The notes beneath the pieces are model-generated. The model was given only the letters and a program-made list of their open reading frames with translations. It was not told the DNA's origin and made no database searches. This document shows, one piece after another, positions 8,531-17,914 of a DNA stretch of 64,000 nt. The DNA is from Rhodospirillaceae bacterium (GTDB taxonomy: Bacteria; Pseudomonadota; Alphaproteobacteria; Bin65). Numbering within the stretch: position 1 is the first letter of the stretch; the number at the start of each line of letters is the position of its first letter. Made by a program: the position numbers and the translations under genes. The stretch is from positions 124,001 through 188,000 of the forward strand of contig WTGH01000047.1 of the NCBI GenBank assembly GCA_011523655.1. The letters run 5' to 3'.

Positions 8531-9211
8531 TCAGGCGAGGCCGAGCGCGATGTCGGAGACGAAGGGGTTGGTCCGGCGCTCCTGCCCGAAGGTCGAGACC
8601 GGGCCGTGGCCGGGGATGAAGGCGATGTCGTCGCCGAGCGGGAACAGCTTGTTCCGGATGCTGGCGATCAGGTCGTCGTGATTGCCCATCGGGAAGTCGG
8701 TCCGGCCGATCGAGCCCTGGAACAGCACGTCGCCGACCACGGCGAAGCCGGCCGCGCGATGGACGAAGACGACATGGCCGGGCGTGTGGCCGGGGCAGTG
8801 GATCACGTCCATCGTGACGTTGCCGAAGCTGACCGTCTCGCCGTCTTTCAGCCAGCGGTCGGGCTCGAATTCCCGGGCGCCGGCGAGGCCGAACATGCGG
8901 CCCTGCTCCTCCATTTGGCCGATCCAGAAAATGTCGGCTTCGTGCGGGCCTTCCACCGGCACCTTCAGGCGCTCGGCCAGGTCTTTCGTGCCGCCGGCAT
9001 GGTCCAGATGGCCGTGGGTGACCAGGATTTTCTCGACCGTGACGGCGCGCTCCGCGATCGCGTGCTCGATCAACTCCAGGTCGCCGCCCGGATCGGTCAC
9101 CGCGCCGCGCATGGTCTCGGTGCACCAGAGCAGCGAGCAGTTCTGCTGGAACGGCGTGACCGGGATCATCACCGCCTGGATCGGCGGTTTCGGAGTGGCG
9201 TCGTCGGACAT
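8531..9211 (-). CDS. MBL-fold metallo-hydrolase (glyoxalase II-like)
   Basis: A 226-residue metallo-beta-lactamase-fold hydrolase. The metal motif THGHLDHAGG (H-x-H-x-D-H) is near residue 65-74, with later ligands in CPGHTPGH, VGDVLF and the terminal PGHG. Length and motifs fit the small hydroxyacylglutathione hydrolase-like (YcbL/GloB2) group, which hydrolyse thioesters such as S-lactoylglutathione in the cytosol. No close functional partner is encoded beside it. Other MBL functions (for example a small-molecule thioester hydrolase) remain possible. Confidence 0.9.
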   Translation of the reverse strand: MSDDATPKPPIQAVMIPVTPFQQNCSLLWCTETMRGAVTDPGGDLELIEHAIAERAVTVEKILVTHGHLDHAGGTKDLAERLKVPVEGPHEADIFWIGQMEEQGRMFGLAGAREFEPDRWLKDGETVSFGNVTMDVIHCPGHTPGHVVFVHRAAGFAVVGDVLFQGSIGRTDFPMGNHDDLIASIRNKLFPLGDDIAFIPGHGPVSTFGQERRTNPFVSDIALGLA

Positions 9212-9302
9212 GGCACGAGGGCTAGCGTTGGCGGCCGGGCTACTTCAGATGTCGCGCGGCCCGGCGCGGCGCAAGCCCCGATCTGCCGCACGGCGCAGCA
9301 CG

Positions 9303-11447
9303 TCAGGCCGAGTCAGCGGCCTCGCGCTCCGCCGGCTTTATCCACACCGCGGTATCGTGGAACGCCACGCCGCCGACCGGCCCGACCGCATCGGCGGAGA
9401 CGAGCCGGTTGATGCCCATGCCGTCGCCGGCCGGATCGCTATAGCTGTCGCCCGGCCAGATGCCTTCGACGATCGCCGTGCCGGGCAACAGGCCGTCGGT
9501 CAGCCGCGCCGTCAGCGTGACCGCGCCCCGGTCGTTGCCGACCCGCACGCGCGCGCCGTCGGCGATGCCGTGGGCCGCAGCGTCGGCGGCAAGGATCAGG
9601 ACGGTCGGCGCACCCTCCCGCCGCTGCGAGCCGCGCGTCTCGGTGAAGCTGGAATTGAGGAAGGTCCGGGCCGGCGGCGCCACCATGCGGAACGGCCGGG
9701 CGTCGTCGGCCGCTTCGGTGACCGCCCAATGGTGGGGCAGCGCCGGCATCCCGGCATGGTAGGGGCCGAGCGCCGCCCAGTCCGGCCTGAAATGGAACTT
9801 GCCGTCCGGGGTCGGGAAGCCGTTCAGGAAATGCGCGTCCTCGAACGGATGGTTGCAGTCGATCCAGCCTTTGTCCGCCGCCGCGTCGGCGCTGCCTTTG
9901 CCCGAGCGTTGCAGCGTGGCGTCTACCAGCTCCCAGGCGCTCATGTCGAAGGCCGGGCTTTCGGCGCCCAGCCGTTTGGCCAGCCCGCACACGACGTCGT
10001 GGTTGCTGCGGGTCTCGGCGTAGGGCTCCAGCACCCGCTTGCCGACCGTGAGCGCCGAGTGGCCCCAGCCCATGTAGAAGTCGTCGCACTCCAGGAAGGT
10101 GGTCGCCGGCAGCACGATATCGGCGTAGCGGGCGGTCGCCGTCATGAACTGCTCGTGGACGCACAGGAAAAGGTCGTCCCGCGCCAGACCGGCGCGCACC
10201 GCGCGGCTGTCCGGCGCCACCTCGGCGGAATTGGCGTTCTGGATCAGCATCGCCGTCACCGGCGGGCCGCCCTCCAGGGCGCCGGGTGCGCCGGTCAGCA
10301 CCGGGCCGATGCGCGACTGGTCGAGCGAGCGGATCGCCGGATCGGCAAGGTCGAGGCCGTGGGCGAGGTTCAGATCCAGGCCCCAGTCCTCCAGCCGGGC
10401 ATAGAAGGCGCCGCCGCCCTCCTCCTGCCACGCGCCGGTCAGGGCCGGCAGGCAGCTCACCGCATGCATGGCGACCGCCCCGTTGCGCGACCGGGTGAAG
10501 CCGAGGCCGAGGCGCAGGAAGCTCCGCCTGGTCCGGCCGTACAGGCGGGCGAAATCGATAATGTCCTGCTCCGGCAAGCCGGTGATGTCCGCCGCCCAGG
10601 TCGGCGTCCGGCTCAGGATATGGCGCTCGACTTCCGGGCCGAAGTCGGTCAGCCGGGCGAGATAGTCCCGGTCCGCCAGCCCTTCGGCCAGGATCACCTG
10701 CATCATGGCGAGCGCCAGCGCGCCGTCGGTACCCGGGCGGAGGATCAGCGCCCGGTCTGCGGCCTGGACCGTCGGCGTGTCGTAGACGTCGACCACGACC
10801 AGCTCGGCGCCGCGCTCCTTGCGGGCGCGCCGGATGTGGCTCATCAGGTTGACATGGGTCGCGACCGGGTTGCCGCCCCACACGACGACGAGGTCGGACT
10901 TCGCCGCCTCGGCCGGGTCGGGGCCGGTCAGCATGCCGACGCCGGCCTGCCAGCCGGAGGAGGACGGGCCGACGCAGATGGTCGAGCGCTGCTTCGAATA
11001 GCGTTTGGCGTGGCGCAGCCGGTCGAGGCCCCAGCGGCTGATCAGGCCCAGGGTGCCGCCGGAATGATAGGGCCAGACCGTCTCACTGCCGTAGCGGGCC
11101 TCGGCGCGCAGGAAGGCCTCGGCGATCTCGTCCAGGGCGTCGTCCCAGCCGATCGGCGCGAATTCGCCCTCGCCCTTGGCCCCGGTCCGGCGCAGCGGCC
11201 GGCCCAGCCGGTCCGGGTGGTGGACGCGCTCGGCATAGCGCGAAACCTTCTCGCAAACGACGCCGGCGGTGTAGGGCAATTCCTTGTTGCCGCGGATGCG
11301 GCCGATGCGCGTCGGCGACAGGCGCTCGACCTCCAGGGCGCAGGCGCTCGGGCAGTCGTGGGGACAGGCGGAACGGACGGTTGCGACCGCGCCCGAGGCC
11401 GGCGCCGTTGCGGCTCCGGCGGCAGGATGTGCGCTATCGAGCGGCAT
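9303..11447 (-). CDS. molybdopterin-dependent oxidoreductase (DMSO reductase family)
   Basis: A 714-residue molybdenum enzyme large subunit. The N-terminal 4Fe-4S site is CPHDCPSAC (around residues 28-36) with the fourth Cys in VCEKVSRYAERVHHPDRL. The family motifs GPSSSGWQAG, DLVVVWGGNPVATH and the C-terminal molybdopterin-dinucleotide binding domain (RVRVGNDRGAV ... MGINRLVS) follow in order. There is no twin-arginine leader, so it is likely cytoplasmic. No electron-transfer or chaperone subunits are adjacent. A GAGGAAGGG ribosome site precedes the ATG. The substrate is unknown; similar stand-alone proteins include formate dehydrogenase-, acetylene hydratase- and thiosulfate reductase-like enzymes. 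Confidence 0.9.
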   Translation of the reverse strand: MPLDSAHPAAGAATAPASGAVATVRSACPHDCPSACALEVERLSPTRIGRIRGNKELPYTAGVVCEKVSRYAERVHHPDRLGRPLRRTGAKGEGEFAPIGWDDALDEIAEAFLRAEARYGSETVWPYHSGGTLGLISRWGLDRLRHAKRYSKQRSTICVGPSSSGWQAGVGMLTGPDPAEAAKSDLVVVWGGNPVATHVNLMSHIRRARKERGAELVVVDVYDTPTVQAADRALILRPGTDGALALAMMQVILAEGLADRDYLARLTDFGPEVERHILSRTPTWAADITGLPEQDIIDFARLYGRTRRSFLRLGLGFTRSRNGAVAMHAVSCLPALTGAWQEEGGGAFYARLEDWGLDLNLAHGLDLADPAIRSLDQSRIGPVLTGAPGALEGGPPVTAMLIQNANSAEVAPDSRAVRAGLARDDLFLCVHEQFMTATARYADIVLPATTFLECDDFYMGWGHSALTVGKRVLEPYAETRSNHDVVCGLAKRLGAESPAFDMSAWELVDATLQRSGKGSADAAADKGWIDCNHPFEDAHFLNGFPTPDGKFHFRPDWAALGPYHAGMPALPHHWAVTEAADDARPFRMVAPPARTFLNSSFTETRGSQRREGAPTVLILAADAAAHGIADGARVRVGNDRGAVTLTARLTDGLLPGTAIVEGIWPGDSYSDPAGDGMGINRLVSADAVGPVGGVAFHDTAVWIKPAEREAADSA

Positions 11448-11768
11448 GGATTTCCCTTCCTCTCAGGCCTGGTTCAAACGAGCGTAGGAAGCGCGGGCCG
11501 GGGCGTCAACAAATGCGAACCGCCGGTGGCCTCCCGTTTTGAACGCTGTGCCCGGAACCACCCAACTCGTCAATTCGACCGTAGCCCCGGACTTGTTCCG
11601 GAGCGGAGTGGAGAAATCTCTCACGCGGAACGCAAGGACCAGGGCGCCATAGCGGAAAGATTTCTCCGCTTCATGGCCCTTGCGGGCCATTCCGGTCGAA
11701 ATGACGGGGGAGGGAAGCAGGGAACCGGCAGGTCAGCAGGAAGGGACCGCGCCGCGGCGCGGCCGGAG
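11448..11768. other. 321 bp intergenic region containing a dispersed repeat
   Basis: No gene is seen. The central part (11569-11705) is a palindromic dispersed repeat described separately. The outer parts show no clear promoter or terminator. Confidence 0.6.
11569..11705. repeat. dispersed palindromic intergenic repeat, copy A
   Basis: About 137 bp, bounded by inverted ends GTCAATTCGACCG and CCGGTCGAAATGAC. Internal blocks GGAGAAATCT and AGATTTCTCCGC also face each other. A second copy with the same ends and internal blocks lies at 30137-30267. The structure would fold into a long hairpin in RNA or single-stranded DNA. It behaves like a REP/MITE-type element: intergenic, multi-copy, with no coding capacity. 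Confidence 0.75.
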
Positions 11769-12848
11769 TCAGGCCGCTGCGGCCTCCGCGCCCAGCAGGG
11801 GCAACACATCCCGGTGCAACCGCTCGACGGTCTCGCGCTCCCGTTCGGCGGATATGCTCGTGAAGCGCGCGATGAAGGCGACTTCGGTGAAGCCGAGCTC
11901 GCGATAGGCGGCGATCTTCTCCGCCGCCCGGTCCGGCGTCGTCATCAGGCAGCGTTCGCGGAACAGGGTCGTCAGGTTGTCGATCCCGGTGCTGCCGGTG
12001 AGCGCCGCCTCGCTGGCGGCGAAATCCCGGTTCCAGGTGTCGCCGGCCAGCACCTTGCCGAAGGCGGCGACATGCTCCTGCACCGCGGGCTGGCCGATCG
12101 CGATCGCCTCTTCCTCGGTATCGGCGATCACGGTCAGCAGGGCCACCATCGCCTTGCGCCCGCCCGGACCGGGGCTCACGTCGGGATGGCCCGCGCCTGC
12201 GAGCGCGTCGCGGTACCAGTGCAATTTCTCCGTCAGGCTCTCCAGGCTCATCGGATACTGGTTCATCATCAGGTTGTAGCCGCGCCGGCCGGCCGCCTCG
12301 AAACTGTTGCGGTCGTTCGACGCCGCGATCCACACCGACGGCTCGGGCTGGACCGGCGCCGGCCAGGGTTCGACAGTGTCGAACGACCAGAAGCGGCCGG
12401 CATGGGCAAACGGCTTTCCGGCCCAGAATTTCTCGATGACCTCCAGGCCCTCATACATCCGCGTGGCGCTTTCCTCCCTTGTCACGCCGAAGGCCTCGAA
12501 TTCGTGGGGCACGAAGCCGCGGGACAGGCCGATCTCCGCCCGGCCGCCGGAAAACTGGTCGAGCGAGGCGAGGTCTTCGGCGACCTGGAGCGGGTGGCGC
12601 AACGGCAGCAGAGACACAGCGGTGCCCAGCCGGATCTGCCGCGTCTCGCGGGCCAATGCCGTGAGATACAGCGCCGGGTTGGGCACCGCGCCGCCGTAAT
12701 AGTGGAAGTGGTGCTCGGTCGTCCGGTAGCTGCGCCAGCCAAGATCGTCCGCCAGCTTCACCGAGCCGATCAACTCCTCGTAGAACCGGTTCAGCGTCAC
12801 CGGATAGGCGCTGCGCCAGGTCGGCAGGTGAAACAGGCAGAAGTCCAA
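11769..12848 (-). CDS. LLM class flavin-dependent oxidoreductase
   Basis: A 359-residue bacterial luciferase-like monooxygenase (TIM barrel, FMN or F420 binding). Typical segments are the opening strand MDFCLFHLPTWR, YRTTEHHFHYYGGAVPNP (the E-H-H region), RIGLSRGFVPHEFEAFG and PEPSVWIAASNDRNSFEAAGRRGYNLM. The C-terminal TPDRAAEKIAAYRELGFTEVAF matches the family end. It starts with TTG, placed 8 bases behind GGGAAAG. It is expected to oxidise or mono-oxygenate an organic substrate using reduced flavin supplied by another enzyme; the substrate is unknown. It is divergent from the GST gene across 183 bp. Confidence 0.88.
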   Translation of the reverse strand: MDFCLFHLPTWRSAYPVTLNRFYEELIGSVKLADDLGWRSYRTTEHHFHYYGGAVPNPALYLTALARETRQIRLGTAVSLLPLRHPLQVAEDLASLDQFSGGRAEIGLSRGFVPHEFEAFGVTREESATRMYEGLEVIEKFWAGKPFAHAGRFWSFDTVEPWPAPVQPEPSVWIAASNDRNSFEAAGRRGYNLMMNQYPMSLESLTEKLHWYRDALAGAGHPDVSPGPGGRKAMVALLTVIADTEEEAIAIGQPAVQEHVAAFGKVLAGDTWNRDFAASEAALTGSTGIDNLTTLFRERCLMTTPDRAAEKIAAYRELGFTEVAFIARFTSISAERERETVERLHRDVLPLLGAEAAAA

Positions 12849-13031
12849 GGGTCCGGCTTTCCCAGAAAGGCGCTGTCGGCGGTCCGCAATCGCAGCCGAC
12901 CATGCCCGGTGCCGGTGCGGCAGGTCAAACCCGTAATGCAGGTCCGTATTCCAAGTCAGTATTTCCCTTGGGCGGCGGACGCGGCGGCGCTATCGTCGCG
13001 GGCAACGTCGTTTCAGGGAGGAGACCGCGGT

Positions 13032-13652
13032 ATGGTCACCGTGTGGGGCCGCAAGAATTCGCTCAATGTGCAAAAAGCGATCTGGGCGCTCGACGAAGCA
13101 GGCGTGCCGTTCGACCGGATCGACGCCGGCCTCGAGTTCGGCCAGCTCGATACGGAGAGCTACGGCCGGCTCAATCCCAACCGCCGCGTTCCGACCCTGA
13201 TCGACGGCGATACCGTTGTCTGGGAATCGAACGCGGTCGTGCGCTACGTCGCCGCGAAATGGAGCGAAGGCGACCTGTGGCCGACCGACCTCGCCGAGCG
13301 GGCGGCGGCGGACATGTGGATGGACTGGATGCAGACCACCGTCATCGGGGCGTTGATCCCGGTGTTCGTCGGGCTGGTGCGCACGCCGCCGGACCAGCGC
13401 GACATGGGGCTGATCACCGAGAAAGCCATCGAGAGCGGCCACGTCTTCCAAATTCTCGATGCTGCCCTGGCGCACCGGGACTACGTCGCCGGCAGCCGTT
13501 TCACCATGGGCGACATCCCGGTCGGGGCGGCGACCTGGCGCTATCTCAACCTGCATATCGAGCGGCCCGAACTGCTCCATATCGCCGACTGGATGGACCG
13601 GCTCGAGAAACGCCCGGCCTTCCGGAATCACATCATGCTGCCGCTCACCTGA
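13032..13652 (+). CDS. glutathione S-transferase family protein
   Basis: A 206-residue GST. The N-terminal thioredoxin-like domain runs from MVTVWGRKNSLNVQKAIWAL to NPNRRVPTLIDGDTVVWESNAVVRYVAAK, with cis-Pro and the Glu-Ser glutathione contact. The helical domain ends with FTMGDIPVGAATWRYLNL, the N-capping box. It is preceded by a very strong ribosome site (AGGGAGGAG, 9 bases from ATG) and followed 46 bp later by the TPR gene on the same strand, so the two may be cotranscribed. Only weakly similar to the GST at 5050. Substrate unknown. Confidence 0.9.
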   Translation: MVTVWGRKNSLNVQKAIWALDEAGVPFDRIDAGLEFGQLDTESYGRLNPNRRVPTLIDGDTVVWESNAVVRYVAAKWSEGDLWPTDLAERAAADMWMDWMQTTVIGALIPVFVGLVRTPPDQRDMGLITEKAIESGHVFQILDAALAHRDYVAGSRFTMGDIPVGAATWRYLNLHIERPELLHIADWMDRLEKRPAFRNHIMLPLT

Positions 13653-13698
13653 GCGCGGGTCCGTCGGCCCCGGCTGGAAAACCGGCAAGGAGACAGGA

Positions 13699-15078
13699 AT
13701 GGCGGATACCCATCGCGATTGCCGCGGCCTTGCGCTGACGGCCGCATCGCCCGAGGCGGTCGAGGCGTGGGACCGCACGGTGCGCAGCTATCTCGGCATG
13801 CGGCGCGACACCGGCGACCGGCTGAAGGAGGCCTACGCCGCCGATGCCGACATGGCGATGGCGCACTGCCTGCGCGGCTATTTCATGCTGCTGTTCAGCG
13901 AGGCGGGCCGCTGGGCGGCCGGCCGCAAATCCCTGGCCGCGGCGCAGAAGGCGGCGGCCGACCGGCCGGTGACGGCGCGCGAAGCCGCCCATATCGCGGC
14001 GCTCGACCGATGGGCCGACGGCGACATGGCGGGCGCGACCGCCCTGTGGGACGGCATCCTGACCGACCATCCGCTCGATCTTCTCGCGATGCGGCTGGCG
14101 CACTACACCCATTTCTACAGCGGCGACAGCACCGCCATGCGCGATTCGCTCGCCCGGATCATGCATGCCTGGGATCCGACGGTGCCGGACTACGGCTTCG
14201 TTGCTGGCTGCTATGCTTTCGCGCTGGAGGAAGACGGCGACTATGCCCGCGCCGAACAGCGCGGCCGGGAGGCCGTCGGCATCAACCCGGACGATCCCTG
14301 GGGCACCCACGCCGTCGCCCATGTCATGGAGATGCAGGGCCGGCAGGCCGAGGGCATCGCCTGGCTGTCCGGCCTGGAGCCGCACTGGACCCAGGTCCAG
14401 AACTTCCGCTTCCACCTCTGGTGGCACCGGGCGCTGTTCCATTTCGAGCTCGGCGATTACGATGCGGTGCTCGACCTTTACGACCGCGGCGTGCGCGAGG
14501 AGGAATCGGCCGACTACCTCGACCTGACCAACGCCGTCGCCCTGCTGTGGCGGCTGGAGTCGGAAGGCGTCGATGTCGGCGACCGCTGGGCCGAAGTGGC
14601 GGGCCATTGTGCCGAACACGCCACCGACCTGCTGCTCGCCTTCGTCGATGCCCACTATGCCGTCGCCATCGCCCGGACCGGCGACAGAGCGGCGCTGGCG
14701 GCCCATCGGGCGGGTATCCGGGAAGCGGCGCAGGCCGACGGCAGCCAGGCCCCGGTCTACCGGGATGTCGCGGTTCCCGTGTGCGAGGCTGCGGCGGCCT
14801 ACTACGCCGGCGATTACGGCCGCGCGGCCGACCTGCTGGGTTCCGTGCGTTACGACCTGCGGCGGATCGGCGGCAGCCACGCCCAGCGCGACCTGTTCGT
14901 CCAGATGCAGATCGAGGCCACCATCCGCGCGGGACGGGCGGCACGGGCGAAAGCGCTGATCGCCGAGCGCGCCGAGCGCCGCCCGACCAGCGGCTGGACC
15001 CGCCGCCGCTTCGCTGCCCTGTTCGGCGGCGCGGACGGCCCGGCCGGGCAGAGGGCGGGTGCGCTGGCTCGGGGTTAG
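13699..15078 (+). CDS. TPR repeat protein, TTC38-like
   Basis: A 459-residue soluble protein built of tetratricopeptide-like helical repeats. It resembles the tetratricopeptide-38 family: the early segment AYAADADMAMAHCLRGYFMLL, the central WGTHAVAHVMEMQGRQAEGIAWL and FRFHLWWHRALFHFELGDYDAVLDLYD are family hallmarks. The function of this family is not established in bacteria. The start is supported by AAGGAGACAGG. It lies just behind the GST gene, suggesting joint expression. No signal peptide or membrane segment is seen. Confidence 0.87.
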   Translation: MADTHRDCRGLALTAASPEAVEAWDRTVRSYLGMRRDTGDRLKEAYAADADMAMAHCLRGYFMLLFSEAGRWAAGRKSLAAAQKAAADRPVTAREAAHIAALDRWADGDMAGATALWDGILTDHPLDLLAMRLAHYTHFYSGDSTAMRDSLARIMHAWDPTVPDYGFVAGCYAFALEEDGDYARAEQRGREAVGINPDDPWGTHAVAHVMEMQGRQAEGIAWLSGLEPHWTQVQNFRFHLWWHRALFHFELGDYDAVLDLYDRGVREEESADYLDLTNAVALLWRLESEGVDVGDRWAEVAGHCAEHATDLLLAFVDAHYAVAIARTGDRAALAAHRAGIREAAQADGSQAPVYRDVAVPVCEAAAAYYAGDYGRAADLLGSVRYDLRRIGGSHAQRDLFVQMQIEATIRAGRAARAKALIAERAERRPTSGWTRRRFAALFGGADGPAGQRAGALARG

Positions 15079-15218
15079 CGATTTCGACCGGCACATTCGG
15101 CGGACAGGCCGCGACCCCGTTTTAACGCTGTTGAGCCGGAAACCGATTTGCAGCCGCGGGTGCCTGTTCCGGGTTCCGTTCCCGACCGGAGGACCGCAGG
15201 GGAGGGTTTCAAGGGGTG

Positions 15219-16733
15219 CTATCCCGCGCCCGGCGCGATGCGGCGGTAGCTCAGGGCCTCGGCGATGTGGAGGCGACCGACGGCACCGGCAGCATCCATG
15301 TCCGCCAGCGTCCGCGCGACGCGCAGGACCCGGTGATAGCCGCGCGCGCTGAGCCGCAGTTTCCCGGCCGCATCGGTGAGCAGTGCCCGGCCGCTTGCAT
15401 CCAGCGCGGCAGCTTCCTCCAGCAGGTCGCCGTCGGCCTCGGCGTTGGTCCGGATGCCCTGCCCGGCATAGCGCGCCTTCTGGGCCGCGCGCGCGGCCGC
15501 CACCCGCTGCGCCACGTCTGTGCTGCTCTCGCGCGGCGGCGGCAGGGACAGATCGGCGGCGCTCACCGCCGGAACGTCGACATGCAGGTCGATCCGGTCG
15601 AACATCGGGCCGGATATCCGCGTCTGGTATTCCCGGGCGCAGCGCGGCGCGCGCGAACAGGCAAGCGCCGGATCGTCGAGGTGGCCGCAACGGCAGGGGT
15701 TCATCGCGGCTATGAGCTGGAAGCGCGCCGGATAGATCACATGATGGTTGGCGCGCGCCACGACCGCCCGGCCCGATTCGACCGGCTGGCGCAGCGCCTC
15801 CAGGGTCTGGCGGTTGAATTCCGGCAGTTCGTCGAGGAACAGCACACCGAGATGGGCGAGCGAGGCTTCGCCCGGCCTGGCGCGCAGGCCGCCGCCGACC
15901 AGGGCGGGCAGCGACGCCGAATGATGCGGATCGCGGAACGGCCGGCGCCGGGTGATGCGGCCGTTCTCCAGCATGCCGGCGACCGAGTGAATCATGCTGA
16001 CTTCGAGCGCCTCGGCAGCGTCGAGCGGCGGCAGGATGCCGGGCAGGCGCGCCGCCAGCATCGACTTGCCGGAGCCGGGCGGCCCGATCATCAGCAGGTT
16101 GTGGCCGCCCACCGCAGCGATTTCCAGCGCACGCTTGGCGGTCTCCTGCCCCTTGATATCGGCGAGGTCCGGATAGCGGCCGTCGTCGTCTGCCAGCGCC
16201 GGCGCGGGTGGGCTCAGCACCTGGGTGCCCTTGAAATGGTTGACCAGGGCGATCAGCGAACGCGGTGCGAGCACGTCCAGGTCGCCGGCCCAAGCCGCCT
16301 CGCCGCCGCAGGCCGCCGGGCAGACGATGCCGCGCCTGCCCTCGCCGACCGCCGCCATCGCTGCCGGCAGTACGCCGGCGACCGCCGCGATCTGGCCGTC
16401 CAGCGCCAGCTCCCCGACCACCGTGTAGCCGTCCAGCGCATCGGCCGGCAGGGCGCCCATCGCCATCAGCATGCCGACTGCGATCGGCAGGTCGAAATGG
16501 CTGCCTTCCTTCAGCACGTCGGCCGGCGCCAGGTTCACGGTGATTCGTTTGGCCGGAAGGGCGAGGCCCAGCGCGCTCAGCGCACTGCGCACCCGTTCCT
16601 GGGATTCGCCCACGGCCTTGTCCGGCAGCCCGACGATCCTGTAGGCGACCATGCCGCTGGAAATCTGCACCTGGACATCGATGTCCAGTACGTCGATTCC
16701 GTGAAAGGCAATCGTTTTAACCCGCGCGACCAT
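15219..16733 (-). CDS. YifB/ComM family Mg chelatase-like AAA+ ATPase
   Basis: A 504-residue protein with the three parts of the YifB/ComM family: an N-terminal Lon-protease-like domain (MVARVKTIAFHGIDVLDIDVQ ... ALDGQIAAVAGVLPA), the AAA+ domain with Walker A MIGPPGSGKSMLA near 220 and Walker B LGVLFLDELPEF, and a C-terminal Mg-chelatase domain preceded by the Cys-rich NPCRCGHLDD ... CSRAPRC insert. In ComM this helicase promotes branch migration during natural transformation. Full length and all motifs are intact. Convergent with the TPR gene. Confidence 0.93.
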   Translation of the reverse strand: MVARVKTIAFHGIDVLDIDVQVQISSGMVAYRIVGLPDKAVGESQERVRSALSALGLALPAKRITVNLAPADVLKEGSHFDLPIAVGMLMAMGALPADALDGYTVVGELALDGQIAAVAGVLPAAMAAVGEGRRGIVCPAACGGEAAWAGDLDVLAPRSLIALVNHFKGTQVLSPPAPALADDDGRYPDLADIKGQETAKRALEIAAVGGHNLLMIGPPGSGKSMLAARLPGILPPLDAAEALEVSMIHSVAGMLENGRITRRRPFRDPHHSASLPALVGGGLRARPGEASLAHLGVLFLDELPEFNRQTLEALRQPVESGRAVVARANHHVIYPARFQLIAAMNPCRCGHLDDPALACSRAPRCAREYQTRISGPMFDRIDLHVDVPAVSAADLSLPPPRESSTDVAQRVAAARAAQKARYAGQGIRTNAEADGDLLEEAAALDASGRALLTDAAGKLRLSARGYHRVLRVARTLADMDAAGAVGRLHIAEALSYRRIAPGAG

Positions 16734-16870
16734 CCGGGGGCGATAGCAGAGCGGTTCCGGAACGGCAATTTATTCGTTTATCCCGCCCGGTTCGCGGGCC
16801 GGTTGACCCGCCGTGTGCGGCCGCTAAGGTCCGCTTCGAACGTCAATTTCAAAACCGGGGGACAACCGCC

Positions 16871-17896
16871 ATGCGCGTCATGCAGATCGAGGGGGACTGG
16901 GGCCTCGACAATATCCGGCTGGCCGAACGGCCCGATCCGGTGCCCGGTCCGGGCGAGATCGTCGTGCGGATGCAGGCGGTGTCCATCAACTACCGCGATA
17001 CGGTCATGGTCAACCGCGGCTACGGCCGGCGCTCCGGCGAGCTGCCTCTGGTGCCGTTGTCCGACGGCGCGGGGACGGTCGAAGCGGTCGGCGAGGGCGT
17101 CGGCCGGGTCGCGCTCGGCGATCTGGTCTGCCCGATCTTCGGCCAGAACTGGATCGACGGCACGTTCCGGGAGGAATGCTGGGGCGGCACGCTGGGCGGC
17201 CCCAACGACGGCACCGTGCAGGAGAAGATGCTGTTGCCGGAAACCGGCGTCGTCAAGGCGCCGGCGCACATGACGGCGGTCGAGGCGGCGACGCTGCCGT
17301 GTGCCGCCGTGACCGCGTGGAACGCCGTCGTCGAACAGGGGCAGGTCAGGGCCGGCGATGCCGTTCTGGTCCAGGGCACCGGCGGCGTCTCGCTGTTCGC
17401 CCTGCAGTTCGCCAAGATGCACGGGGCGGAAGTCGTCGCCACCTCGTCGAGCGACGGCAAGCTGGACAAGTCGAAGGCGCTGGGCGCCGATCACCTGATC
17501 AATTACCGCGAGACCCCGGACTGGGGGAAAGCGGCGCGCGGGATGCTCGGCCGCGGCGTCGACCATATCGTCGAGGTCGGCGGCGGCGGCACGCTGGAGC
17601 AGTCGCTGCGGGCGGTTCGGCCGGGCGGCACGATCAGCCTGATCGGCGTGCTTTCGGGCGCCGCCGGCACGCTCAATCTCGGTCCGGTCGTGACCCAGAA
17701 TGTCCGGCTCCAGGGCGTGACGGTCGGCAGCCGGACCATGTTCGAGGCGATGAACCGGGCGCTCGCCCTGTTCGGCACGCGGCCGGCCGTGGACGAAGCG
17801 CACGGTTTTGTCTTCGAGGATGTCGCCGGGGCCCTGCGCGCCTTCCCCGAAGGCCGCCATTTCGGCAAGGTGTGCGGGGCCGGCTGGGGCGTTTGA
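16871..17896 (+). CDS. MDR-superfamily NAD(P)-dependent alcohol dehydrogenase/quinone reductase
   Basis: A 341-residue medium-chain dehydrogenase/reductase. The GroES-like N-terminal half contains SINYRDTVMVNRGYG in place of the usual catalytic-zinc Cys-Gly-x-D/H motif, so it probably belongs to the zinc-lacking branch. The nucleotide fold has VQGTGGVSLFALQFAKMHGAEVVATSSS near 167-195. Zinc-independent quinone or enone reductase activity is the best guess. A GGGGGAC ribosome site precedes the ATG. The gene stands alone between yifB (divergent) and the ABC ATPase (convergent). Confidence 0.88.
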   Translation: MRVMQIEGDWGLDNIRLAERPDPVPGPGEIVVRMQAVSINYRDTVMVNRGYGRRSGELPLVPLSDGAGTVEAVGEGVGRVALGDLVCPIFGQNWIDGTFREECWGGTLGGPNDGTVQEKMLLPETGVVKAPAHMTAVEAATLPCAAVTAWNAVVEQGQVRAGDAVLVQGTGGVSLFALQFAKMHGAEVVATSSSDGKLDKSKALGADHLINYRETPDWGKAARGMLGRGVDHIVEVGGGGTLEQSLRAVRPGGTISLIGVLSGAAGTLNLGPVVTQNVRLQGVTVGSRTMFEAMNRALALFGTRPAVDEAHGFVFEDVAGALRAFPEGRHFGKVCGAGWGV

Positions 17897-17914
17897 TCCG
17901 GCGGCGCGGCAGCC

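Noticed and set aside
8682..13652. A 1656-codon open frame on the plus strand across the molybdenum enzyme and LLM genes
   Set aside because: It runs antisense to two clearly recognisable genes and its translation is Arg/Gly/Ala-rich low-complexity sequence; only its last ~200 codons coincide with the real GST gene. It is an effect of GC-rich codon positions.
13645..16293. An 882-codon minus-strand frame opposite the TPR gene
   Set aside because: It is antisense to a TTC38-like gene and out of frame with YifB; no family motif appears.
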